Shown here: positions 27,228-35,109 of the stretch, in pieces
Layout: each line of letters starts with the position of its first letter
Numbering within the stretch: position 1 is the first letter of the stretch
The notes under the pieces: model-generated
What the model was told of the DNA's origin: nothing
What the model saw: the letters and a program-made list of their open reading frames with translations, nothing else
The model's database searches: none
NCBI RefSeq assembly: GCF_900585905.1
Contig: NZ_UTVH01000010.1
Span: forward strand, 1-64,000
Length of the DNA: 64,000 nucleotides
From: Pseudomonas viridiflava
Lineage (GTDB): Bacteria > Pseudomonadota > Gammaproteobacteria > Pseudomonadales > Pseudomonadaceae
Direction of reading: 5' to 3'
Program-made: the position numbers and the translations under genes

Positions 27228-27653
27228 TCATGCCTCTTCACCTTGCAGGGTGGCGAGGATGTGGCGAGCTCCGCCAGCATCGCGATGCTCACCCAGATAA
27301 ACACCTTGCCAGGTGCCCAGCGCCAGCCGTCCCGCCGTGACCGGCAGCAACAACTGGCAGCCCAGCAGGCTGGCCTTGAAATGCGCCGGAAGGTCGTCGG
27401 GACCTTCGTCGTTGTGCTCGAACCCCTGGCCGCCTTGCGGCACCAGACGGTTAAAGAAACGCTCGAAATCACGTCGCACTGCAGGGTCGGCATTCTCGTT
27501 GATGGTCAACGAGGCCGAGGTATGCTGCAGCCACACATGCAACAGCCCGACACGACACCTGCGCAGCTCGGGCAGGCCTGCGATAATCTCGTCGGTTACC
27601 AGATGAAACCCGCGTGGCCTGGCCCGCAGGGTGATTCTGGTCTGCTGCCACAT
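27228..27653 (-). CDS. YjbQ-family protein (UPF0047, thiamine phosphate synthase-like)
   Basis: A 141-residue protein of the YjbQ/UPF0047 family with the conserved blocks [14 protein letters not shown] and [14 protein letters not shown] and the [15 protein letters not shown] segment. Some members have weak thiamine-phosphate synthase activity, but the main role is unknown. The ATG at 27653 ([20 protein letters not shown]) matches the family start; the longer frame from 27680 is less likely. It stands alone, with a 97-base gap to sutA. Confidence 0.88.
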   Translation of the reverse strand: MWQQTRITLRARPRGFHLVTDEIIAGLPELRRCRVGLLHVWLQHTSASLTINENADPAVRRDFERFFNRLVPQGGQGFEHNDEGPDDLPAHFKASLLGCQLLLPVTAGRLALGTWQGVYLGEHRDAGGARHILATLQGEEA

Positions 27654-27857
27654 ACAGTTCTCCGCCCATTCGGCGCGCATTCTAACGCGCTGGCTGAAAA
27701 AGCAAAGCGCGCAATATCAGGCCTGTGATGTAAGCCATTGGCGATCAATGTGCCAGCATCATGGAGCCCACCTGGATCTATCGACATTGCCGACAGCAGA
27801 ATGTCTCAAACCGATTGTCAGGCGCCCGACGTCGCTAGCTATCGACAAACGTCAGAC

Positions 27858-27890
27858 AAAAAAATGCCCGGTAACCCGGGCACTTTTTTT
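27858..27890. terminator. Rho-independent terminator after amtB
   Basis: TGCCCGG and CCGGGCA pair around a GTAAC loop with AAAAAAA on one side and TTTTTTT on the other. It lies 9 bases past the amtB stop and ends the glnK-amtB transcript; the long A run on the plus strand also makes it work for the reverse direction. Confidence 0.85.
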
Positions 27891-27898
27891 GCGATGAC

Positions 27899-29236
27899 TT
27901 ACAGGTTGTAGCCGCGCTCGTTGTGTTGTGCAAGGTCAAGACCAACCGCTTCTTCTTCCTCGGTAACGCGCAGACCCATCACGGCGTCCAGTACCTTGAG
28001 GATGATGAAGGTGATGATCGCGGTATAGATGACCGTGAACGCTACACCTTTGAACTGAATCCAGACCTGCGCCGGGATGTCGGTCACGGTGCCGAAGCCG
28101 CCCAGCGCGGGTGCGGCGAACACGCCAGTGAGGATCGCGCCGACGATACCGCCGATGCCGTGTACGCCGAATGCGTCCAGGGAGTCGTCGTAGCCCATCT
28201 TGCGTTTCAGGCTGGTGGCGCAGAAGAAGCAGATGATGCCTGCAGCCAGACCGATGATCAACGCGCCCATCGGGCCAACGGTGCCAGCAGCCGGAGTGAC
28301 GGCAACCAGGCCTGCAACCACGCCGGATGCGATACCCAGGGCGCTTGGCTTGCCGTGGGTCAGCCACTCAGCGAACATCCAGCCCAGTGCAGCGGCGGCG
28401 GTTGCGATCTGGGTCACCAGCATCGCCATGCCGGCGGTGCCGTTGGCGGCCGCTGCCGAGCCTGCGTTGAAGCCGAACCAGCCGATCCAGAGCATGGCCG
28501 CGCCAATCAGGGTGTAGCCCAGGTTGTGCGGCGCCATTGGCGTCGTTGGGAAACCCTTGCGCTTGCCCAGCACCAGGCACGCCACCAGGCCCGCCACACC
28601 GGCGTTGATGTGCACTACCGTGCCGCCCGCGAAGTCGAGCACGCCCCAGTCCCACATCAGACCGCCAACACCGCTCCAGACCATGTGCGCGATGGGCGCA
28701 TAGACCAGCGTGAACCAGATGGCCATGAAGATCAGCATTGCCGAGAACTTCATGCGCTCTGCGAAAGCGCCGACGATGAGTGCCGGGGTAATGATCGCGA
28801 AGGTCATCTGAAAGGTGACGAACACCGCTTCAGGGAACAAAGCCGCAGGGCCGGTAATGCTCGCAGGGGTAATACCTGCCAGGAACGCCTTGCCCATGCC
28901 GCCGAAGAAAGAGTTGACGTTGACCACGCCCGCTTCCATACCGGTCGTGTCGAACGCGATGCTGTAACCGTAGACAACCCACAGAATGCTGATCAGGCCC
29001 GTGATGGCGAAGCACTGCATCATTACCGACAGGATGTTTTTCGAGCGCACCATGCCGCCGTAGAACAGCGCGAGGCCGGGAATGGTCATGAACAGCACCA
29101 GGGCCGTCGCCGTGAGCATCCACGCGGTGTCACCTGAGTTCAGCACGGGGGCTGCCACTTCGTCCGCCGCCATGGCCAGGCCAGGGGTTACGAGGGACAA
29201 CAGGGCTCCTAGCCCTGCGAATTGACGCAGAGTCAT
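27899..29236 (-). CDS. amtB: Ammonium transporter
   Basis: A 445-residue inner-membrane ammonium channel. It has a cleaved signal peptide (to about residue 23, LVTPGLAMAADE) and about eleven membrane helices. The conserved segments GGTVVHINAGVAGLVACLVLGKR and AFGVHGIGGIVGAILTG hold the twin pore histidines. The C-terminal tail RVTEEEEAVGLDLAQHNERGYNL is the part that contacts GlnK. It follows glnK by 33 bases and is expected to be co-transcribed from the nitrogen-controlled promoter upstream of glnK. At low ammonium the channel is open; GlnK blocks it when nitrogen is high. Confidence 0.96.
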   Translation of the reverse strand: MTLRQFAGLGALLSLVTPGLAMAADEVAAPVLNSGDTAWMLTATALVLFMTIPGLALFYGGMVRSKNILSVMMQCFAITGLISILWVVYGYSIAFDTTGMEAGVVNVNSFFGGMGKAFLAGITPASITGPAALFPEAVFVTFQMTFAIITPALIVGAFAERMKFSAMLIFMAIWFTLVYAPIAHMVWSGVGGLMWDWGVLDFAGGTVVHINAGVAGLVACLVLGKRKGFPTTPMAPHNLGYTLIGAAMLWIGWFGFNAGSAAAANGTAGMAMLVTQIATAAAALGWMFAEWLTHGKPSALGIASGVVAGLVAVTPAAGTVGPMGALIIGLAAGIICFFCATSLKRKMGYDDSLDAFGVHGIGGIVGAILTGVFAAPALGGFGTVTDIPAQVWIQFKGVAFTVIYTAIITFIILKVLDAVMGLRVTEEEEAVGLDLAQHNERGYNL

Positions 29237-29269
29237 ATTGTTTTCTCCTGGGGCGTTGGGTTGGGCGGC

Positions 29270-29734
<465 letters not shown>

Positions 29735-29815
29735 TTATGACGAAACACTCCCGGCTCCGCCTGCCGCACTGATTCGTCAACCCGACTGGATCAGTGCATG
29801 AGTCTCTTGCCACTA

Positions 29816-29831
29816 AGCAGAAAGCTTGCCA
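29816..29831 (-). promoter_or_regulatory. Sigma54 promoter of glnK-amtB
   Basis: Read on the minus strand, TGGCAAGCTTTCTGCT has the -24 GG and -12 GC exactly 10 bases apart, matching the sigma54 consensus TGGCAC-N5-TTGCA at most positions. It lies about 210 bases upstream of the glnK ATG. Regulation of glnK-amtB by RpoN and NtrC is established in proteobacteria. The start site itself is not demonstrated. Confidence 0.7.
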
Positions 29832-29906
29832 GCTCGCGGTTTTTCATTGATATCAAGGTGTTGGCCGATAACTGCCTGGGCTTGAGCAATAGCCTGTGGG
29901 GCGAAC

Positions 29907-29921
29907 GCACAAGATCGGTGC
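29907..29921. promoter_or_regulatory. NtrC-like binding site upstream of the sigma54 promoter
   Basis: GCAC-N7-GTGC (GCACAAGATCGGTGC) fits the NtrC consensus GCACC-N5-GGTGC except for one base. It lies about 75-90 bases upstream of the -24 element, the usual enhancer distance. The rest of the 416-base gap (29609-30024) contains nothing else I can identify beyond the ubiK ribosome site. Confidence 0.55.
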
Positions 29922-30024
29922 GCGAGTGACCGCAGTCGTGCCCGATTTTTGTGCGCGCTGACCGCGAGAAGGAGCATAGCTGCTGCGTGCTACACTGGCG
30001 CCCCTACGAATCTGGAGGATTGAC

Positions 30025-30288
30025 ATGCTCGCGCCCAAAGCCTTTCTCGATGCCCTGAGCGGCCACGCCTCGCGTCTGTTCAACGGCGAAACGCCGATCC
30101 CGCGCAATGAGTTCGAAACTCAGTTCAAGGCCTTGCTGCAAAGTGGTTTCAGCAAGCTTGATCTGGTCAGCCGTGAAGAGTTCGACAGCCAGATGGCCGT
30201 CCTCGCCCGCACCCGCGCCCGCCTTGAAGCCCTGGAGGCGAAGGTGGCGGAAATGGAAGCGAAGTCGAGCCCTAAGGTGGCGGAGTAA
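30025..30288 (+). CDS. ubiK: UbiK-type accessory factor (YqiC/BMFP)
   Basis: An 87-residue protein of the BMFP/YqiC family; E. coli UbiK helps assemble the ubiquinone synthesis complex. It has an amphipathic N-terminus (FLDALSGHASRLFNGETPIP) and a C-terminal trimeric coiled coil (REEFDSQMAVLARTRARLEALEAKVAEME region). The ATG at 30025 has a good ribosome site (GGAGGA). It precedes a REP element and converges on the desulfhydrase gene. Confidence 0.88.
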   Translation: MLAPKAFLDALSGHASRLFNGETPIPRNEFETQFKALLQSGFSKLDLVSREEFDSQMAVLARTRARLEALEAKVAEMEAKSSPKVAE

Positions 30289-30309
30289 GCTTCAAGCGCT
30301 TGCGCAGCA

Positions 30310-30338
30310 GCCTTCCCGGCTGAAGCCGGTTCCACGGA
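30310..30338. repeat. REP element between ubiK and the PLP-enzyme gene
   Basis: A single REP palindrome, TTCCCGGCTGAAGCCGGTTC, lies between the converging ubiK and desulfhydrase genes. Its placement at a convergent 3' end fits the pattern of the other REP elements here. Confidence 0.75.
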
Positions 30339-30382
30339 GCAGGCGCAGACACCGGTTCCATGAAACAGCGCACCCTCCGGGC

Positions 30383-31432
30383 TCAGCGCTTGATCAGCAA
30401 CCGCTCCAGCTTTTTGCTGTACGGCGTCAGGTCACCGATGGTGCGTGCGACCCATTGCGGGTCGTAATAGGTGTCCAGATAGCGCTCGCCACTGTCGCAC
30501 ATCAGCGTCACCACCGAGCCTTTCAAACCCTGCTCCTGCATCTGTAAGGCAATCGTCAGCGCGCCCCATACGTTAGTGCCGGTCGACCCTCCGGGTTTCT
30601 TGCCCAGTAATGTTTCCAGCCAGCCAAGGGTAGCGATGCTGGCCGCGTCAGGCACCTGGATCATGTCGTCGATCACCCCCGGCAGGAACGACGCTTCCAC
30701 TTTCGGTCGGCCAATGCCCTCGATGCGGCTGCCGCAGACGCTGGTCAGGCGGGTATCGCCGCTCCGATAGCTCTGATAGAACACCGAATTCTCCGGGTCG
30801 ACGACGATCAGTCGGGTGGCGTGACCTTTGTAGCGAATGAAGCGGCCGATGGTCGCCGAGGTGCCGCCGGTTCCAGCGCTCATCACGATGGCCGTAGGGA
30901 TCGGATGCTCCTCGCCACTCAACTGGTCAAAGATGCTGTCGGCAATGTTGTTGTTGCCGCGCCAGTCCGTTGCCCGCTCGGCGTAGGTGAACTGGTCCAT
31001 GTAGTGGCCGCCCTCGTGCAAGGCAAGCCGTTCAGCTTCTGCATACATGTCGCACGAGCGCTCGACAAAATGACAGCGCCCGCCAAGCTGTTCGACCTGC
31101 TGAATCTTGCGGCTCGCAGTATGCCGCGGCATTACCGCCGTGAACGGCAGGCCCAGCAGTTTGGCGAAATAGGCCTCTGACACCGCCGTGCTGCCCGAAG
31201 ACGCTTCGATGACCGGCGTGCCCTCGCGAATGTTGCCGCTGCAGATGGCATGCAGAAACAGCGAGCGGGCCAGTCGATGCTTGAGGCTGCCGCTGGGGTG
31301 GGTGCTCTCATCCTTGATGTAGAGGTCGATGCCGTCGAGGGCCGGTACGTCCAGTTTGAGCATGTGCGTATCCGCCGAACGCTGCTGATCGCAGTTGATG
31401 TTGCGCAAGGCCGCGCGGGTCCAGTCATTCAT
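30383..31432 (-). CDS. PLP-dependent cysteine desulfhydrase/synthase-like enzyme
   Basis: A 349-residue fold-type II PLP enzyme. The PLP Lys is in [15 protein letters not shown], the substrate loop [17 protein letters not shown] follows, and the phosphate-binding Gly-rich loop is [14 protein letters not shown]. It resembles the bacterial and fungal Cds1-type L-cysteine desulfhydrases more than CysK or CysM. The divergent gene encodes a DecR-like regulator, and DecR in E. coli controls cysteine breakdown, which supports that role (inference). The ATG at 31432 has GGAAG about 10 bases ahead; another Met at 31447 lacks a ribosome site. A CA motif, AACAACAA, abuts the start codon. Confidence 0.8.
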   Translation of the reverse strand: MNDWTRAALRNINCDQQRSADTHMLKLDVPALDGIDLYIKDESTHPSGSLKHRLARSLFLHAICSGNIREGTPVIEASSGSTAVSEAYFAKLLGLPFTAVMPRHTASRKIQQVEQLGGRCHFVERSCDMYAEAERLALHEGGHYMDQFTYAERATDWRGNNNIADSIFDQLSGEEHPIPTAIVMSAGTGGTSATIGRFIRYKGHATRLIVVDPENSVFYQSYRSGDTRLTSVCGSRIEGIGRPKVEASFLPGVIDDMIQVPDAASIATLGWLETLLGKKPGGSTGTNVWGALTIALQMQEQGLKGSVVTLMCDSGERYLDTYYDPQWVARTIGDLTPYSKKLERLLIKR

Positions 31433-31439
31433 TGTTGTT
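31431..31439 (-). promoter_or_regulatory. CA motif (possible Hfq/Crc site) at the desulfhydrase start
   Basis: On the mRNA the sequence AACAACAAT runs directly into the ATG of the desulfhydrase gene. This is a perfect match to the AAYAAYAA motif bound by Hfq with Crc in Pseudomonas, and its position over the translation start is the classical one for catabolite repression. Confidence 0.55.
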
Positions 31440-31529
31440 GCTTCCATCGAAGGCTGTGCTGATGGAGATAATGTTACTGATCTGGGTAGAAATAAATTTC
31501 TCTTCGTTCTACCTCCAGCGCTATAGTGC

Positions 31530-31542
31530 AGCAAAATTTGCT
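31530..31542. promoter_or_regulatory. Palindromic operator candidate between the desulfhydrase and decR-like genes
   Basis: AGCAAAATTTGCT is a perfect 13-base palindrome (odd centre) located 21 bases before the decR-like ATG and about 98 bases before the desulfhydrase ATG. Lrp/AsnC regulators bind short AT-centred palindromes in such divergent regions, so it may be the site for self-control and activation. Confidence 0.5.
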
Positions 31543-31563
31543 ACAAAATGGCCGGTTTGAAGA

Positions 31564-32025
31564 ATGGACAGTTTTGATCGCCACATCCTGACTTTGCTGC
31601 AACGTGACGCGTCCATGGCCCTCAAGGACCTCGCCGAAGCCGTGAGCCTCTCTACCACGCCGTGCTGGAAACGGGTCAAGAAGCTGGAGGAGGCCGGCTT
31701 GATCAAATCCAGGGTCGCGCTGCTCGACGCCGAAAAGCTCGGCCTTGGGCTGTCCGTCTTCGTGCAGCTGAAAACAAGTCGCCACGACACCCAGTGGCTC
31801 GAGCAATTCGCCCGCACCGTCATGCAGTACGAGGAAGTGATGGAGTTTTACCGCATGGCCGGGGAGTGGGACTACATGCTGCGCCTGGTGGTGCCGGACA
31901 TGGCCGCTTACGACCGTTTCTACAAAAAGCTCATCAGCAGCACCGAAGGCCTGTCGACCATCACCTCAAGCTTTGCCATGGAACAACTCAAATACACCAC
32001 CGCACTGCCGCTGCCGAGGGGTTGA
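31564..32025 (+). CDS. decR: Lrp/AsnC-family regulator, DecR-like
   Basis: A 153-residue transcription factor. The N-terminal winged helix-turn-helix (about 1-60) includes LKDLAEAVSLSTTPCWKRVKKLEEAGLI, and the C-terminal RAM domain binds the effector (FYRMAGEWDYMLRLVVPDM). The protein is closely similar to E. coli DecR (YbaO), a cysteine-responsive activator; the blocks TTPCWKR, LLDAEKLGLGL, RMAGEWDY and SSFAMEQLKYTT are shared as I recall that sequence. The divergent PLP enzyme is the likely target. The name decR is by this similarity. Confidence 0.8.
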   Translation: MDSFDRHILTLLQRDASMALKDLAEAVSLSTTPCWKRVKKLEEAGLIKSRVALLDAEKLGLGLSVFVQLKTSRHDTQWLEQFARTVMQYEEVMEFYRMAGEWDYMLRLVVPDMAAYDRFYKKLISSTEGLSTITSSFAMEQLKYTTALPLPRG

Positions 32026-32118
32026 GGCGATCGCGATTCACACGTTGTATTTATTAAATCCGCCCATCCCCCGCTCAATCACGCAGGATGCGTTCAGTCG
32101 TTTTTCAAGGAAGAATCA

Positions 32119-33615
32119 ATGTCTCTGGCCATCGTTCACAGCCGCGCCCAGGTCGGGGTTGAGGCGCCTGCGGTTACGGTTGAAGCACATCTTGCCAATG
32201 GTTTGCCCGCGCTCACGCTGGTTGGGTTGCCGGAGGGGGCGGTGCGGGAAAGCAAGGATCGTGTGCGCAGTGCGATTCTCAATGCCGGGCTGAAGTTTCC
32301 GGATCGGCGCATCACGCTCAATCTCGCGCCTGCGGATTTGCCCAAGGATGGCGGGCGTTTTGACCTGGCCATTGCGCTGGGGCTGCTGGCCGCCAGTGGG
32401 CAGGTGCCGCTGATTGCGTTGCAGGATGTGGAATGTCTGGGCGAGCTGGCGCTGTCGGGGGCGATTCGGCCGATTCAGGGCGTGTTGCCTGCAGCGTTGG
32501 CGGCGCGTGCAGCCGAGCGGACGCTGATTATCCCGGCCGCCAATGCCGAAGAAGCGTGCCTGGCGTCAGGGCTCAGGGTAATTGCCGTCAGTCACCTGCT
32601 GGAGCTGGTCGCGCATTTCAATGGCCAGACGCCGATCCAGCCGTATCAGGCCAGCGGGCTGTTGCATCAGGCCAAACCCTATCCGGACCTCAGCGAAGTG
32701 CAAGGCCAGGCAGCCGCCAAGCGCGCACTGCTGGTGGCGGCCGCTGGCGCACATAACTTGCTGTTCAGCGGCCCTCCCGGCACGGGCAAGACGCTGTTGG
32801 CCAGCCGCCTGCCGGGTTTGCTGCCGCCGCTGGACGAATACGAAGCCCTTGAAGTGGCGGCGATTCAATCGGTCGCCAGCCAGGAGCCTTTGACCTGCTG
32901 GCCGCAGCGGCCTTTTCGCCAGCCGCATCACTCGGCCTCAGGCCCTGCGCTGGTGGGCGGTGGCAGTCGGCCGCAACCGGGGGAAATCACCCTGGCCCAT
33001 CACGGGGTGCTGTTTCTCGATGAACTGCCGGAATTCGACCGCCGCGTGCTGGAGGTGCTGCGCGAGCCCATGGAGTCGGGCCATATCGTGATTTCCAGGG
33101 CGCGAGACCGGGTGCGCTTTCCGGCGCGGTTCCAGCTGGTGGCGGCGATGAACCCTTGCCCCTGTGGCTATTTTGGCGAACCCACCGGCCGCTGCCGTTG
33201 CTCCACCGAGCAGATTCAGCGCTATCGCAACAAGCTGTCTGGGCCGCTGCTGGACCGGATCGACCTGCACCTGACAGTAGCCAGGGAAGCCACTGCACTG
33301 AATCCGGAAATGCAGACCGGCGACAACACCGCCCGCGCCGCAGCGACGGTCGCCCAAGCGCGCGAACGCCAGAACCAGCGGCAAGGCTGCGCCAACGCGT
33401 TTCTCGATCTGCCGGGTTTGCGCGAACATTGCGCGCTCTCCAGCGCCGACGAGGCGTGGCTTGAGACCGCCTGCGAGCGCCTGATCCTGTCGCTGCGCGC
33501 TGCCCATCGCCTGCTGAAAGTCGCCCGCACCCTGGCCGATCTTGAGCAGGTGGACGCCATCAACCGCAGCCATATCGCCGAAGCACTGCAATACCGACCA
33601 ACGAGTTACGGATGA
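32119..33615 (+). CDS. comM: ComM, magnesium-chelatase-like AAA+ helicase
   Basis: A 498-residue AAA+ ATPase of the ComM/YifB family; ComM drives branch migration during natural transformation in Vibrio and Acinetobacter and is present in many non-competent bacteria. It has an N-terminal Lon-like domain (to about 180; LTLVGLPEGAVRESKDRV), Walker A GPPGTGKT, Walker B LFLDELPEF, a zinc-type loop NPCPCGYFGEPTGRCRC and a C-terminal Mg_chelatase_C helical domain. The ATG at 32119 is the family start. It stands alone downstream of decR. Confidence 0.95.
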   Translation: MSLAIVHSRAQVGVEAPAVTVEAHLANGLPALTLVGLPEGAVRESKDRVRSAILNAGLKFPDRRITLNLAPADLPKDGGRFDLAIALGLLAASGQVPLIALQDVECLGELALSGAIRPIQGVLPAALAARAAERTLIIPAANAEEACLASGLRVIAVSHLLELVAHFNGQTPIQPYQASGLLHQAKPYPDLSEVQGQAAAKRALLVAAAGAHNLLFSGPPGTGKTLLASRLPGLLPPLDEYEALEVAAIQSVASQEPLTCWPQRPFRQPHHSASGPALVGGGSRPQPGEITLAHHGVLFLDELPEFDRRVLEVLREPMESGHIVISRARDRVRFPARFQLVAAMNPCPCGYFGEPTGRCRCSTEQIQRYRNKLSGPLLDRIDLHLTVAREATALNPEMQTGDNTARAAATVAQARERQNQRQGCANAFLDLPGLREHCALSSADEAWLETACERLILSLRAAHRLLKVARTLADLEQVDAINRSHIAEALQYRPTSYG

Positions 33616-33719
33616 TGGTTTGTCGTCTTTTACAGACCGCCCGGCGCTACGGACGTAGTGCAGGCGGGCGCAATTGTGTAGGGTTTGCCGCCACGCTCTG
33701 GTCAGGCGCTATCAGGCCG

Positions 33720-33750
33720 CTTTTGTAGGAGCCAACTTGTTGGCGAGGCG
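33720..33750. repeat. Partial palindrome TTTGTAGGAGCCAACTTGTTGGCGAG
   Basis: A short GTAGGAGCCAACTTGTTGGCG stretch in the gap before the phosphoesterase gene. A fuller version, CTGTAGGAGCCAACAAGTTGGCTCCTACAG, occurs at 59941-59971. This is a common small palindrome of fluorescent Pseudomonas; here one arm is degraded. Confidence 0.55.
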
Positions 33751-33842
33751 GCGGGGCAGTTACACCGCTTCACGAATGAATTCGCTCAGCCTGATCCGCC
33801 GCCCCCGTTACACCAAGCCCTCTACGGCAAGGAACCGCATAA

Positions 33843-34970
33843 ATGTTTCACATCATGTTCAGCCTGCCCGGTCTGTATGTCATCGGCCGCTTTATCTGGC
33901 CAATGCCATGGTCACGGCGGGCCCGCATTGCGGCGGCGGTGCTGGTGCTGTTGGCCTCGCAGTATCATCTGTATGCCCGACTTTCCTCCGGCAGCGTGTT
34001 TTCTCCCGAGTTTCCACGTGCGGTGGTGATGCTGTTCAACTGGGCATTTGGCGCGATTGTGCTGATTGCGGTGTTGCAGATCATCGTGGACCTGGGCGCT
34101 TTGCTGACGATGCTGGTTCTTCGGCGGCGGCTGACCATTCCTGCAGGGCTGCGTTATGGCGTTGGCGCGGCGGCGCTGGTGCTGGCCGCTATCGGGGTCA
34201 ATCAGGCCATACGCGTGCCGCCGGTCAAGGATATTGAGGTGGCGATCAAGAACCTGCCGCCGCAATTTGAACACTACAAAATTCTGCAGTTGACGGACCT
34301 GCATATCAGTCGCCTGTTCGATGGCCCATGGACACGCGCCGTGGTCACGGCCGCCAACGGCCTGGGTGCCGACCTGATTGTGGTTACCGGTGATTTGATC
34401 GACGGTTCCGTCAGCAACCGCACGCTGGATATCGAAGCGCTACGCGACCTCACGGCGCCGGACGGGGTGTATGTCATCCCCGGCAATCACGAATACTTTT
34501 TCGATAACGAGGCGTGGATGCAGCACTTCGTTTCCCTCGGCATGGTGCCTCTAGCCAACAGCCACACGCTGCTCAAGCGTGACGGCGCGCAGCTGGTATT
34601 GGCTGGGGTTACGGATGTGACGGCACCAAAAACCGGCTTCCCGGCACCTGACCTGGAGCAGGCGCTAAAAGGGGCGCCGCCAGACACGCCGATCATCCTG
34701 CTCGACCATCAGCCGAGGAATGCACCACAGGCCGCGAAGCAGGGCGTGGCGCTGCAGCTGTCGGGGCATACCCATGGCGGCATGATCCTGGGCATCGACC
34801 GGGTGATCGCGCTGGCAAATGAAGGTTTTGTGTCGGGGTTTTATGACGTGGCGGGCATGCAGTTGTATGTGAACAACGGCACTGCATTGTGGCCGGGATT
34901 TGCCCTGAGGCTGGGCAGACCTTCCGAGTTGACGCGCATTACGCTGCGACGGGCTGAAGGTTCGAATTAG
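33843..34970 (+). CDS. Membrane-anchored metallophosphoesterase
   Basis: A 375-residue inner-membrane protein with three or four N-terminal membrane helices (about 5-22, 28-48, 66-90, 101-117) and a calcineurin-type phosphoesterase domain from about 140. The metal ligands are visible in LQLTDLHISR, VVTGDLIDG, IPGNHEYFF, DHQPRN and LSGHTHGGM. It resembles YkuE/YaeI-type enzymes that act on lipid or UDP-sugar phosphodiesters at the membrane. The substrate is not known. The ATG at 33843 directly precedes the first hydrophobic segment. It converges on the chemoreceptor gene, with a REP pair between them. Confidence 0.88.
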   Translation: MFHIMFSLPGLYVIGRFIWPMPWSRRARIAAAVLVLLASQYHLYARLSSGSVFSPEFPRAVVMLFNWAFGAIVLIAVLQIIVDLGALLTMLVLRRRLTIPAGLRYGVGAAALVLAAIGVNQAIRVPPVKDIEVAIKNLPPQFEHYKILQLTDLHISRLFDGPWTRAVVTAANGLGADLIVVTGDLIDGSVSNRTLDIEALRDLTAPDGVYVIPGNHEYFFDNEAWMQHFVSLGMVPLANSHTLLKRDGAQLVLAGVTDVTAPKTGFPAPDLEQALKGAPPDTPIILLDHQPRNAPQAAKQGVALQLSGHTHGGMILGIDRVIALANEGFVSGFYDVAGMQLYVNNGTALWPGFALRLGRPSELTRITLRRAEGSN

Positions 34971-34987
34971 GGGCGATCCCACGTTGT

Positions 34988-35084
34988 CGTGGGGACCGGC
35001 TTTAGCCAGGAAGGCGTCATTTCTGACGCCTCATCTCCAGCGCCAGTATTGGCCTCTTCCGGGCTAAAGCCGGTCCCACGTCAC
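34988..35084. repeat. REP pair between converging genes
   Basis: REP copies GGACCGGCTTTAGCCAGGAA (about 34993) and CTTCCGGGCTAAAGCCGGTCC (about 35056) face each other over a 45-base spacer that has its own small hairpin, GGCGTCATTTCTGACGCC. It lies at the 3' ends of the phosphoesterase and chemoreceptor genes, the typical REP doublet position. Confidence 0.8.
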
Positions 35085-35109
35085 TCAGGGTGCAGGCAAC
35101 CATGGTCAC

